Assembly (NCBI RefSeq): GCF_018224885.1 | Contig: NZ_JAGTXB010000015.1 | Location: 62,001-126,000 of the forward strand | Source of the DNA: Chitinophaga hostae | Lineage (GTDB): Bacteria > Bacteroidota > Bacteroidia > Chitinophagales > Chitinophagaceae | Direction of reading: 5' to 3' | DNA length: 64,000 nt | In this document: positions 21,001 to 29,706 of the stretch, one piece after another | Layout of the letters: each line of letters opens with the position of its first letter | How positions within the stretch are numbered: the first letter of the stretch is position 1 | The notes under the pieces: model-generated | What the model was told of the DNA's origin: nothing | The model's input: the letters and a program-made list of their open reading frames with translations, nothing else | Database searches by the model: none | Translations under genes and position numbers: made by a program

Positions 21001-22228
21001 TGAGGGATGCAGATACCCCCGGCTGATGAACAAAGTTAGTGAACTGTCCTGTTTCTCGCTGCCACCTGCTTAGTCCGGCGCCATCCGTACCTACCCAGAT
21101 GGTGCCATCCTCTTCTTCACAGAAAGCAAATATGAAATTGCTTACAAGACTATTGCTGTTCAGTGGGTCGTGGAGGAAAGATTGAAATCTGTCCTTCTTC
21201 GGATCTATGATATTTACCCCACCCCTTAGTGTCCCGATCCACTTTCTGCCATCCACATCTTCATAAATTGCGCTTACCGAGCTACTTGCAAGCGTATAGT
21301 TATTATTGCCTGAGGGAATGTTCCCGGCCACTGTCCCGTCTTTTGTAAGAATAATATTTATACCTCCCCCATTGGTGGCAATCCACAGCCGGCCGCATTT
21401 GTCGAGGAACAGGCCGGATACTTTGTTGTAAGACAATTTCCCATTTTCTTCTGTATAGGCCTCCTGGTACTGGTTGGAAGAAATGGAAAATTTCTGCAAC
21501 CCATTTGGCGTGCCTATCCAAAGCCTGTCTCCATCCGCTTTCATACAATCGCCTGCGGGGATGGTTCCGTTAACAAGACTGATCCCCGCAGCACTTTTAT
21601 CCATCCGGCACAATCCTTTCCCTTGCACAAACAACCAAACATCACCATTGGCGGCTACTTCAATAGCTCCTGCATCGTACGAAACAAGGCGCAAACCGTC
21701 AGCACTCAACGGCAACGCCACAGCGGTATAGGTTCCGGCGGCGCAAAACAGCAGGCCCAGCCCCTCTGTTCCAATCAACATATTCCCTTTCGCATCTTTT
21801 TTTATATCACGCACAACTGCCGTGATCCGCTCGTATCTTGTTGTACCGCTTACCCGGTAACGTACGCTGCTGAATTTTCCGGATACCTGGTCATATATGT
21901 TAAGTCCCTGCCGCGTGCCTACCCAAAGTTTATGCTGCAAATCCTCATTAATGGTGAACACCCAGTTATTAACCAGGGAGCTGCTGTCGTTGAACCTGTT
22001 CCGGAATACCTTAAATACATTACCATCATACCTGTTCAGCCCATCATAGGTCCCAAACCACATAAATCCTTTGTGATCCTGGAATACACAGCGTACAGCA
22101 TTATTCGACAAACCCTGTTCTATGCCCAGGTATGATATAACATGATAACGATTATCCCCGGCCAGGGAACTGCGTGCGGGGAACGCTGCCACCATAAGCA
22201 GCAAACAGAACATTACAAATTTTTTCAT
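18071..22228 (-). CDS. Hybrid two-component system sensor-regulator (HTCS1) of PUL1
   Basis: Start set at ATG 22228 (MKKFVMFCLLL), where a signal peptide begins; the ATG at 22267 adds 13 unlikely residues. Approximate order in 1385 residues: periplasmic two-propeller sensor of reg_prop repeats (25-690, seen as WFGTYDGLNRYD, WIGTLRGGVNI, WVGTDGAGLSRW); Y_Y_Y Ig-like domain (700-785, ALDYSTSDKISYAYYMDGWD); one membrane helix near 800; HisKA with SHEFRTPLTLI (His about 845); HATPase with NALKYTPAGG and DTGYGIS; receiver with VVVSDIRM (Asp about 1157) and YYITKPF; AraC-type helix-turn-helix at the C-terminus (EVGFQVGINDVKFFREQF). Such proteins sense oligosaccharides in the periplasm and activate their own PUL from one polypeptide. 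It sits between susC1 and GH95, with matching repeat sites on both sides. Confidence 0.96.
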   Translation of the reverse strand: MKKFVMFCLLLMVAAFPARSSLAGDNRYHVISYLGIEQGLSNNAVRCVFQDHKGFMWFGTYDGLNRYDGNVFKVFRNRFNDSSSLVNNWVFTINEDLQHKLWVGTRQGLNIYDQVSGKFSSVRYRVSGTTRYERITAVVRDIKKDAKGNMLIGTEGLGLLFCAAGTYTAVALPLSADGLRLVSYDAGAIEVAANGDVWLFVQGKGLCRMDKSAAGISLVNGTIPAGDCMKADGDRLWIGTPNGLQKFSISSNQYQEAYTEENGKLSYNKVSGLFLDKCGRLWIATNGGGINIILTKDGTVAGNIPSGNNNYTLASSSVSAIYEDVDGRKWIGTLRGGVNIIDPKKDRFQSFLHDPLNSNSLVSNFIFAFCEEEDGTIWVGTDGAGLSRWQRETGQFTNFVHQPGVSASLSDNFVTNIRCDNEEHVWVSTFWGGINRFDKKTKTFRHYSLIYNNSIKESKTVYLLHKDSKNTLWAGTFGRGSLYKGALFKYDRAKDSFRLFDDNLTDLFTMEEDRSGQLWAGNLRSLIKIDPQNKRHTSYTLGNPVRAIHEDSKGRFWIGTEGGGLILFDRVQGKILERYTAAEGLCNNAVLNILEDEAGDLWISTFYGISRFDATRKNFTNFYQGDGLSSNQFNYNAALRLKSGELIFGGIKGLNIFRPSNIISSGEKPGMLFTDIHINNMPIGQRPGYIAEQWGDDIRKIRVPYREAVFSFDFTALDYSTSDKISYAYYMDGWDKNWVQAGNTRTATYTHLADGHYTFRVKSTNAEGRWIANEISVEIIVLSPWYASWWAYLLYLCMVLGIAAIYITYKTKQRRLRYQVDLANMNTEKERELNEKKISFFTNVSHEFRTPLTLIINPVKDLMAEQEPDGKYHRELTTVYRNARRLLRLLDQLLMFRRVDSDIDRLKSARFNFTELCWDVFQYFEQQAQSANQHYTFICDSDGLWIYGDREKLEIALFNLLSNALKYTPAGGSIEMKLSCTDDQVQIAIADTGYGISADSANRVFEKFFRSESSSHTQQPGFGIGLYLVKQFIVLHSGNISFESTEGKGTVFKVVLPCGTTASQPGPPSDVPADRTSFLTAMADEALETILPGPSEEEAIGTMITAKQTMLIVDDDAQIRGYISGMFRSAFNIAEAGNGKEGLEKAMALLPDVVVSDIRMETMSGLDLCREIKQSAVLNHIPVILLTGSSVEEGKLESAEVGSDYYITKPFERELLAAAVQSVLQTRDNLRNYFLNEVTLRKNDFKVSGQYKEFVEKCIAIVEANLDNDEFNIKVLAREIGMSHSSVYKKIRLVSGESLRGFVRFVRLRKAAELMINTSLNVNEVGFQVGINDVKFFREQFNKVFGMNPSEYIRRYRKVFEDKYKVEQIETRKRTRVEKKPDPGI

Positions 22229-22366
22229 CCCGTGAAATTGAAAATAGTATAAAGGAACTACCAACAAATCCTTCTATCTTTCTATTATGACCTGGTTGAT
22301 TAATTGAATTACGAATTTACACCGTTACCTCCTCTTGCAATCTACAACCTGACCAGGCAGTAAAAA

Positions 22367-22409
22367 GGGGGGGTATTCTCATAATTCAGGGTGTATTATA
22401 GTAATTATT
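22367..22409 (+). promoter_or_regulatory. Second candidate HTCS1 operator in the HTCS1/GH95 divergent gap
   Basis: The 365-nt gap 22229-22593 separates HTCS1 (leftward) from GH95 (rightward). At 22371 GGGTATTCTCATAA and at 22389 GGGTGTATTATAG repeat the two half-units of the susC1 site: 14 of 19 and 13 of 19 positions match, with period 18 rather than 20. A small inverted repeat ATTGTC/GACAAT follows at 22407-22423. The site may drive GH95, autoregulate HTCS1, or both. The rest of the gap is A/T-rich with a promoter-like TATATTTTG at about 22440; no gene seen. Confidence 0.5.
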
Positions 22410-22593
22410 GTCCAAATGACAATTTTTAATTTATTAATCTATATTTTGGGATAACAGCCATGTGCCTATCCGGGACGGAGGAAAGGGATACTTCATTCCC
22501 TTCTGCGTGTTAAGCACCAATTAATTATGCCGGCTATGTTCAAGGCTGCCCTTGGCTCGTTTTAATAGTTAGCATAAAAAAATCAAATATTCC

Positions 22594-25056
22594 ATGTTAA
22601 GAATCAATTTGACATTAAAAAATTTTACACTTGTTTTTTTCTCTTCGCTGACCGGATGGCTGTTGAATGCCGGGGAAGTTTGCGCCCAAAAGAAAAATCT
22701 GCAGCTATGGTACCGGTCGCCGGCAAAGGAATGGATCGAGGCATTGCCGGTGGGTAACGGAGCATTTGGTGCAATGGTATTTGGTGGCATCGGGAGTGAC
22801 CGTTTGCAGTTAAATGACATTACGGTATGGTCCGGAGACCCACAACCGGCGGCCGACAGAAAGGATGCCTATAAATTCCTGGATACAATCCGTGCAGCCA
22901 TACGCCAGGAACAATATAAGGAAGCACAGGACCTTACGGCCCGTTACATGACCTCCTCAGCGCCTTACTATTCTTCCTATCAAACCCTGGGTGATATTTT
23001 TCTTCATTATAAAACTCCTGCCACGGCTACCGGCTCCTACAAACGCTGGCTGGATATCGGGCAGGCGCTCGCAGGAGAAACGTTCAGCCAGTCGGGAACA
23101 AGGTATAACCGCGAAACTTTTTCAAGTGCGCCGGACAGTGTTCTGGTACACCACCTGGAAGCAGCAGGGAATGCCCCCATCGAAGTAAGTATCCTGCTTA
23201 ACCGGAAAGAAAAATCATTGACCCGCTTTGAAGCGCCCAATAAACTGGTAATGACAGGCAATACGGGAGCAACGCTGGAATTTGAAGTACAACTGGCCGT
23301 GATCACGGATGGCGTTGTGGATGGCGGTGGCGATAGTCTTACCGTCAGGAATGCCAGGGAGCTAACCATATACGTAACGGCTGGCACCTCCTATTTACCG
23401 GACTACAACAAAGGTTTTAAAGGAGAACACCCGCACGGGAAGGTGGCCCGGCGACTGCAGCACGCGATGGGAAAAGGTTATAACCGGTTAAGAGCCGACC
23501 ACATCGCCGATTACAAAAAGTTCTTCGACAGGGTACAGATCAACCTGGGCGCCGCAGCTGATTCGCTTTCCACGGATGAGCGACTTAAAGCATATGGCGA
23601 CGGCAAAAACGATCCGGGGTTTGCCGCATTATTTTATCAATACGGTCGCTACCTCCTGATCTCATCCAGCCGTCCTGGCAACCCGCTGCCCTCCAACTCG
23701 CAGGGTATATGGGGTGATGGGTTTGATCTGCCCTGGAAATGCGATTACAAATCCAATATCAATTACCAGATGAACTACTGGCCGGCAGAGCCTACCAACC
23801 TGGGAGAACTGCATGAGCCAATGATACGCATGACTGCTGCACTCGTTGCTCCCGGCAGCAAAACAGCCCAGGCGTATTTCGGACCTGGCACGCCCGGTTG
23901 GTATTATGGATACACTACCAATGGCTGGGGATGGACAAGCCCCGGAGCAGCGCTGCCATGGGGCGTATTTGCAGGAGGCAGTGGCTGGGCATGCCAGCAC
24001 CTGTGGGAACACTACGCTTTCGGACGCGATATCAATTACCTGAAACGCATATACCCCATCTTAAAAGGTGCAGCCGAATTCTATCTGGCCACTATGATAA
24101 CCGATAACGAAGGCCACCTGGTTACCTCTCCTTCTACCTCTCCGGAGAATAATTTTATTACGGACAACAAACAGAAAAGCAATGTCACCGAAGGCGCCAC
24201 TATGGAAAAAGCGATTATCTGGGACTTGTTCGACAATTTGGCCATCGCCAGCCGTGTACTTCATACGGACGAGGCATTCAGGAAGAAGGTAATCGCTGCC
24301 AGGGACAATATCAGCCCCTTGCGGATAGGTAAAGCAGGACAACTGGAGGAATGGAATAAAGACTGGGACCTCAACTCAGACGATCCACATCACAGGCACG
24401 TATCGCATCTTTTCCCACTCCATCCCGGCCACCAGGTAACCGTTTTTAAAACCCCTGACCTCGCTGCTGCCGCAAGACGTACCCTGGAATTAAGAGGCGA
24501 CGATGGCACCGGTTGGTCCATTGCATGGAAAGAAAATTTTTGGGCCAGGTTACGCGATGGCGATCATGCACACAGGCTGCTGTCTTATCAGCTCAGACCT
24601 ACTACACAACTGAAAACTATCATGGCTGATGCCGGCGGCACTTATCCGAACCTCTTTGATGCGCATCCGCCTTTCCAGATCGATGGGAATTTCGGTGCGG
24701 TGAGCGGCATAACGGAAATGCTGCTACAGAGCCATGAAACCTATACTACTAAAGACAGCACCTATGGCTATGTAATTGATATTCTTCCCGCGCTGCCGGC
24801 CGCATGGCCCAATGGCGCGGTAAAAGGCCTGCACGCCAGAGGCGGATTTGAGGTAGACATCAACTGGAGGAACGGCCGTTTAACTGATTTCAGTATCAGG
24901 TCTGCGAGTGGAGAGCCTTGCAAAATACGTACGGCTATTCCCGTTAGTATCAACAATAACAGCAAAAGTGGAACATCAGTACGAGGCAGTTATATGTACG
25001 AGCTACCGGCACAAAAAGGCAAAACCTACAGGGGAATGGCATCTCCCAACAAATAA
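22594..25056 (+). CDS. GH95 alpha-L-fucosidase (or alpha-L-galactosidase)
   Basis: An 820-residue secreted protein with signal peptide (ends EVCAQ). It shows GH95 structure: N-terminal beta-sandwich opening WYRSPAKEWIEALPVGNGAFG, alpha/alpha toroid and C-terminal beta domain. Known active-site features are present: NYQMNYWPAEPTNLGELHEPM (the Asn pair), SPSTSPENNF (general acid Glu) and FQIDGNFGA (Asp), matching those established for bifidobacterial AfcA. GH95 enzymes invert alpha-1,2-L-fucosyl linkages, as on xyloglucan or pectin side chains and host glycans; some act on alpha-L-galactose. It is transcribed alone, divergent from HTCS1. Released fucose could feed the operon at 53365-57045. A hairpin terminator follows the stop by 7 nt. 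Confidence 0.95.
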   Translation: MLRINLTLKNFTLVFFSSLTGWLLNAGEVCAQKKNLQLWYRSPAKEWIEALPVGNGAFGAMVFGGIGSDRLQLNDITVWSGDPQPAADRKDAYKFLDTIRAAIRQEQYKEAQDLTARYMTSSAPYYSSYQTLGDIFLHYKTPATATGSYKRWLDIGQALAGETFSQSGTRYNRETFSSAPDSVLVHHLEAAGNAPIEVSILLNRKEKSLTRFEAPNKLVMTGNTGATLEFEVQLAVITDGVVDGGGDSLTVRNARELTIYVTAGTSYLPDYNKGFKGEHPHGKVARRLQHAMGKGYNRLRADHIADYKKFFDRVQINLGAAADSLSTDERLKAYGDGKNDPGFAALFYQYGRYLLISSSRPGNPLPSNSQGIWGDGFDLPWKCDYKSNINYQMNYWPAEPTNLGELHEPMIRMTAALVAPGSKTAQAYFGPGTPGWYYGYTTNGWGWTSPGAALPWGVFAGGSGWACQHLWEHYAFGRDINYLKRIYPILKGAAEFYLATMITDNEGHLVTSPSTSPENNFITDNKQKSNVTEGATMEKAIIWDLFDNLAIASRVLHTDEAFRKKVIAARDNISPLRIGKAGQLEEWNKDWDLNSDDPHHRHVSHLFPLHPGHQVTVFKTPDLAAAARRTLELRGDDGTGWSIAWKENFWARLRDGDHAHRLLSYQLRPTTQLKTIMADAGGTYPNLFDAHPPFQIDGNFGAVSGITEMLLQSHETYTTKDSTYGYVIDILPALPAAWPNGAVKGLHARGGFEVDINWRNGRLTDFSIRSASGEPCKIRTAIPVSINNNSKSGTSVRGSYMYELPAQKGKTYRGMASPNK

Positions 25057-25062
25057 TTAAAA

Positions 25063-25096
25063 ATACCAGTGCAGAGAAAATTCCCTGCGCTGGTAT
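25063..25096 (+). terminator. Intrinsic terminator of the GH95 gene
   Basis: Arms 25063-25078 and 25081-25096 pair over 16 positions, with two G-T type pairs, around a tight AA loop, followed by AACTTTTACTT. It begins 7 nt after the GH95 stop and lies between convergent genes, so it may also serve the leftward gene at 25161. Confidence 0.75.
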
Positions 25097-25160
25097 AACT
25101 TTTACTTAACCTGCATGATATGGTAGTTTGCAGGTTCTTCAGGCTTGACCGGATATGTGT

Positions 25161-26375
25161 CTATTTAAGTGAAAAGGTTAATGTTCCATAGCCCAGTTGA
25201 TCATAACCGCCGCTATTGGGTCCATAATTTCCGCCACCGCCCTCTGGCCGTACTTTTTGGGCGAACCGCGTACAATTCGGAGCAGGCAATCCTTTACGGT
25301 TAACATAATGGTTGTACACCAATTCCCAAACGGGACGGATATTTCCCCTGCTGCCGCTGCTGATAACATTTTGTACCACACCTACGCAATTGGTATAGGT
25401 TTTAAAGGAAACCGAGTCGCCAAGATTATAGGCAGCCACATACTCTGCCCCTTTCAAAAAACGGTTGTTGTCATAACCATACATATCATCCCCCTGGTTC
25501 CAGGCCATTTCACAAAATGTGCCCATCAAACCAATACCAAGCGTAGTATGTCCCTGATCGCGGCCACTCTCCTGCCATTGACCCAGGCCATCAGGGTGAA
25601 TAAAATAAACCGCATTAGCAACAGCGCCATTTCCCGCTCCATATTTAAAGTAACGGATCGCTTCATTATATATATCCCGGTCGTCGCACAATACACCGGT
25701 AGCCAGGATGGAGTTCATAACGCATAAATCCCAGTTAGCATAGAAATGGCTCATACACCTTTCCCTTCTGGCCAGGAAGGCATGATTCATGGGATAAAAA
25801 ACGGTCAACATCATTTTCTGGAACCTGGCGAAATCCGCCCGCGCCCAACCAGTATATGTTCTCATTATTTCTGCAGCATTGGCGAACTGATAACCATATA
25901 GCCCTGCTGCCAGGTTAGCATCATTGTTGCCGCCAATCCCCTTTAGCCTGGCCGACCACGCATTCATGATTTGTATAGATTTTTCGGCGTACAATTTGTC
26001 GCCCGATACCTTCCATCTCAACGCTGTAGCATAAGCAGCTGCAATATCGTTATACAACTGGCCATAGTTCTCATGATGAACGCCATCGTAGCCCCGGTAA
26101 ACAGTATCTGCCGGGTTGGGTTGCCAGCTAAGTGCGCTGTGTGAATTACCGATCAACTGGTTCCAGCCGGATAACCACGGTTCCGCACCCGCATCCACCT
26201 TGCTTTTCATGCGGTCAAAATCAGATTGTTTATGCATTAATCCCGGATGCACAAACACAGTGTCATGATTGTTTAGAGCCAATTTTTCTGTAGCATCGGC
26301 CATCTCTTTTCTGCAGGAAGTCATTACAAAAAATAAAAGTACTCCTCCAAGGGTGCTCATTCCCATCAATTTCAT
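25161..26375 (-). CDS. Alginate-lyase-like lipoprotein (single-domain paralogue)
   Basis: A 404-residue lipoprotein: lipobox MTSC then RKEM. It contains only the alginate-lyase-family alpha/alpha toroid, from FVHPGLMHKQSDFDRMKSK to GGYDQLGYGTLTFSLK. Diagnostic motifs SHFYANWD, GQWQESGRDQGHTTLG and KVRPEGGGGNYG are nearly identical to those of the large T9SS enzyme at 5402 and partly shared with the gene at 1. The three probably arose by duplication. Lipid anchoring suggests action in the periplasm or at the outer membrane, complementing the fully secreted paralogue. It is convergent with GH95 and follows a strong PUL2 terminator, so it needs its own promoter in 26376-26501. I could not pick one out. 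Confidence 0.87.
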   Translation of the reverse strand: MKLMGMSTLGGVLLFFVMTSCRKEMADATEKLALNNHDTVFVHPGLMHKQSDFDRMKSKVDAGAEPWLSGWNQLIGNSHSALSWQPNPADTVYRGYDGVHHENYGQLYNDIAAAYATALRWKVSGDKLYAEKSIQIMNAWSARLKGIGGNNDANLAAGLYGYQFANAAEIMRTYTGWARADFARFQKMMLTVFYPMNHAFLARRERCMSHFYANWDLCVMNSILATGVLCDDRDIYNEAIRYFKYGAGNGAVANAVYFIHPDGLGQWQESGRDQGHTTLGIGLMGTFCEMAWNQGDDMYGYDNNRFLKGAEYVAAYNLGDSVSFKTYTNCVGVVQNVISSGSRGNIRPVWELVYNHYVNRKGLPAPNCTRFAQKVRPEGGGGNYGPNSGGYDQLGYGTLTFSLK

Positions 26376-26501
26376 AGGTTTTTCAATTAAATAACTGTTA
26401 AAGTGACAATATTAAATATATACGGTAAATCACTAACGCGGGTTGCCTGATAATATTTTCTCCTGATAAATACTTAACATAGAATTATGTTGATGTTAAA
26501 A

Positions 26502-26562
26502 TACAAAACGCATTAAACCCCGCCATGCCTTATGGCACGACACGGGTTTAATGCGTTTTGTA
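26502..26562 (-). terminator. Strong nested hairpin ending the PUL2 transcript
   Basis: Arms 26502-26520 and 26544-26562 are perfect reverse complements over 19 nt. The 23-nt loop contains a second hairpin (GCCAT at 522-526 with ATGGC at 532-536). Leftward it runs into ATTTTAACATC. It lies 79 nt past the stop of the last GH43 and upstream of the lyase lipoprotein, so it most likely ends the long PUL2 message. The wider interval 26376-26640 holds no gene. Confidence 0.75.
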
Positions 26563-26640
26563 CCAGATGGCGGAAGTACTTATTTTTGGTGAGCGATTAA
26601 CTAACTATTAAAATGAAGGCCAGAGCGGGCTACCTTAAAT

Positions 26641-28242
26641 TTATTTTGAATACCTGTAATGGAAAAAATCGACATCAACAAAGCCACATTCCTGTTCTGT
26701 ATTAAAATTAAAAATGCCTACCCTGTCGCCCCGGTAACTACCCCAAACCAACTGGTTCTCCTCTCCGAATGGTAAAAACAATTTACCATCAAGACTATAA
26801 TAATACCTGTTAATTCCACGGAAATCCCACACTGAGCGCAACCATACAATACTATTTTTTACTTCCGGTCCGATACGATCCTTATGATGACTCATGTAAG
26901 TTAAATGCCGGGAGTTATTGAACTGCTTTATCCCAATGCCGGAGGTACCTGAAGTTGAAAAATGAGTCAGGCCCGTATACCCGCCATTGCACATCCCTTT
27001 AACTTCCAGCTTAATGGTCACTTCATTTGCCGTTGTACGCAAACTTCTTTGGGTGAGGGTATTACCAGCCTTTAACAGGATGTTGGCGGCTGCCGGATCG
27101 GCAGGCATGAATGCATGTAACCGTAAAAAACCTTTACGTTCCGTCAACGACCATTTACCGGCCCTCGGCTGATAGTTCCATTCCCATTGCGGCTGTAAAG
27201 CGGATGAATAAAAATCGTCGTCCGTTTGTATCCCTTTTACAGCATTGGAAATATTAATTGGTTTAGGGACTTTCCATACCATTGAACCAATACTGTCCTT
27301 CCCAGGGTCCCCGATAACGGGCCAGCCATCCAGCCAGGCGACCGGCAACAGGCTTGCCGCACGGCCTTCCCAATCGCCGGTGCCATGATGTGTGAAAAAA
27401 TACCATTTCCCGTTTGCTAACTGTATCAGCCCTCCCTGGTTAGGCTCTTTATCCAACACTTTGTTTACGTGATTCAATTGCCTCATTTCCCAGGGTCCTA
27501 AAATATTTTTTGAACGCTTCATCATCAGCACCCGACCTTCCTGCTTTACCTCGCTGAAAAGATGATAGTAATACCCGTTTATCTTAAACAACTTATTTGC
27601 CTCACTGCCCGGCGATTGATGAATAACACTATCTGATTCCATCAGCAAGCTTTTGCCATCGGGCGCCATCCTGAAAAGATGTATATTATATTTCTTGTTA
27701 TTCTTCGGATCATTTTCGAAATGGGTAGCTATAAAATACAGTTGTCCGTCCTCATCACAAAAAGAAGCGCAATCATCCCATCCGGAAACCTTCCACACCT
27801 GTTGCAGCGGTGTCCACGGGCCTGCCGGATTTGTAGCCGTACTCATAAAAAATCCATCGTCAGGCGTACCAAAATATACCCAGTACTTATGCTTGTAGTA
27901 ACGTATAGCACCCGCCCAGATACCTCTTCCGTAACTATCCATTTTATCCCAGTTCAGATTTGGGTTAATTACCGTAAGGTCGCTAACTACATGGCTGATA
28001 ATTTTCCAGTTGACCAGATCCCGCGAATGTAACACCACCATACCCGGAGAATATTGCATGGTAGATGATATGGCATAGAAATCATCCCCTACCCGTATGG
28101 CATCAAGATCGCTAAAGTCGGCAGGGATTACGGGATTTACATAGGTTCCATTCCCCTGGTCCCCCCATTTCCCAGTTTGCTGACCGGCCACGCTGAAAGG
28201 GAGTAATGCAAAAACCAGCAACGTTATAAATATCCTTGTCAT
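26641..28242 (-). CDS. GH43 glycosidase (xylosidase/arabinofuranosidase type) with C-terminal sandwich domain
   Basis: A 533-residue protein with signal peptide (ends SVAGQ). The five-bladed GH43 propeller (about 30-330) opens with YVNPVIPADFSDLDAIRVGD, whose Asp is the usual base. GWDDCASFCDEDGQLYF carries the second Asp and SPGSEANKLFKINGYYY the acid Glu. The C-terminal 190 residues form a concanavalin-like domain typical of larger beta-xylosidase/arabinofuranosidase members. Expected to remove arabinofuranosyl or xylosyl units from PUL2 oligosaccharides in the periplasm. Last gene of the PUL2 unit, 12 nt after the frameshifted GH43. Confidence 0.92.
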   Translation of the reverse strand: MTRIFITLLVFALLPFSVAGQQTGKWGDQGNGTYVNPVIPADFSDLDAIRVGDDFYAISSTMQYSPGMVVLHSRDLVNWKIISHVVSDLTVINPNLNWDKMDSYGRGIWAGAIRYYKHKYWVYFGTPDDGFFMSTATNPAGPWTPLQQVWKVSGWDDCASFCDEDGQLYFIATHFENDPKNNKKYNIHLFRMAPDGKSLLMESDSVIHQSPGSEANKLFKINGYYYHLFSEVKQEGRVLMMKRSKNILGPWEMRQLNHVNKVLDKEPNQGGLIQLANGKWYFFTHHGTGDWEGRAASLLPVAWLDGWPVIGDPGKDSIGSMVWKVPKPINISNAVKGIQTDDDFYSSALQPQWEWNYQPRAGKWSLTERKGFLRLHAFMPADPAAANILLKAGNTLTQRSLRTTANEVTIKLEVKGMCNGGYTGLTHFSTSGTSGIGIKQFNNSRHLTYMSHHKDRIGPEVKNSIVWLRSVWDFRGINRYYYSLDGKLFLPFGEENQLVWGSYRGDRVGIFNFNTEQECGFVDVDFFHYRYSK

Positions 28243-28254
28243 ATAAGTTACTTC

Positions 28255-29584
28255 TTAGTTAATACTCCATTCCCAGATACCTTTTACCCCCTCAGTAATC
28301 TTTACACGAAGATAGCGCGCCCTGATCTTGAATACATCGGAATGCGGGGACTGTATGCTGACCTCATGATGACCACCACAGGTAGTCCAATTTTTTCCAT
28401 CAACAGATGATTCCAATATATAGGCATGTCCCGCGGGCAAACGAGGGTGCGAAATACTCAACCCGCCGAAAAGAAGAATCTTTCGCCGGATTAATTTTCA
28501 ACTCAGTACGGAAACTGGAGGCAGTAACCTGTTTAATCCTTTTGGGAACATCGTACTTTACCTTATGAAGTGCTCCAACACCCGCCATAGTAAGATCAAC
28601 GGGTTGGATAGTGCCATCCTCACGGAAACGGAGTTTATTAACGTAGGTCTGCCGGTTGGTGCTCCCCCTTCCGTACTCGAGATAAGCAAAGTAATAATCA
28701 TCCGTACCCGGAACATTAAAAACGCAACCATGTCCCGGCCCGAATATCTGGCGTTCATAATTGGTAGTTGCAATAATATCATTGCCTTTAGGCGTATCAA
28801 ATGGGCCAAGCGGCGACGCGCTGCCTGAAACATAGGCATACTGGTACTTTTCGTCTCCACCGAGCGTATAAAGAAAGTAATAAATACCTTTCCGTTTAAA
28901 GAAGATGGGCCCTTCAGAATAACCGCTGTGCGGAGTTTGAAGCGTAACCACATTCGTGTCAACGGTCACCATATCTTCCTCCAACCTGGCTGCATGTCTT
29001 AATTGCCAGAATAAATAATGTTTTTTATCGTCATCTCTAAAAACTTCCGCATCTATTCCTGCAGGCGCTTTAGACGACCGTGACCTCAGTAAGGTATTAG
29101 CTGAATATGGTTTTATAAACGCATCGGCTCCTTTAGCGAGATGAAAAGGGCCCTCGGGTGAATCGGAAACGGCGGCGTACATATATCCGTTAACCGTCGG
29201 GTAAAGATAATATTTGCCATTAGCGGCTATAACTTTACTCGGAGCCCAGTATACCTGGCCCGCTGCTGATGGGAAACAAATACCGGAGAAGCTCCAATGC
29301 ACAAAATCCTTTGACTTCCATACCACGGGCGGACCGGAGGTGCTGAGTCCAGCGTCATATCCATCAGTTGTTGCGTAACAATAAAACGTGCCATCTATTT
29401 CCTGGATACTGGCATCTGCAATCATATCCGGAATAAGGGCATTGCCAAAAGGATTTGACTGTGCCGCAACGGGCATCGAATACAATAGTACCCAGAGTAC
29501 CATTCCAGGTATCCCGGCAAACAGGATGGTTCTTATTTTCAATATACTATGTTTTACTTGCAAAAACTTTCGGAAAGCAATCAT
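28255..29584 (-). pseudogene. GH43-family protein with C-terminal discoidin-like domain, interrupted by a +1 frameshift
   Basis: The frame from ATG 29584 encodes a signal peptide (ends PVAAQ) and a GH43-type propeller: IADASIQEIDG (base Asp), AGIDAEVFRDDDKKHY (second Asp) and GYSEGPIFFKRKG (acid Glu). At about codon 372 it slips: after NPAKDSSF it reads RRVEYFAPSF and ends at 28400. Another frame continues naturally from the same point with GGLSISHPRLPAGHAYILES and stops at 28255, giving a domain of about 75 residues that resembles the end of an F5/8 type C domain (ARYLRVKITEG). Removing one base near 28465-28472 (TTTTCGG, coding strand) joins them into one protein of about 440 residues. It may be a real mutation, a sequencing error, or a tolerated loss of the accessory domain; the catalytic part is intact. 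Confidence 0.8.
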
Positions 29585-29706
29585 ACCTTAAAAGATAATC
29601 GCTATAAATCAACAGATACTGCGCTTATTTATCCTGGTATCCTCAGCATACAATTTTAAAAAATATAATTGTCATTTTCACATTTACTTTAAATAATCCA
29701 TTTCGC

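Noticed and set aside
1..26375. Calling PUL1 an alginate utilization locus
   Set aside because: The lyase domain family covers several uronate polymers, and GH28/49-like, GH97 and GH95 genes do not fit linear alginate.
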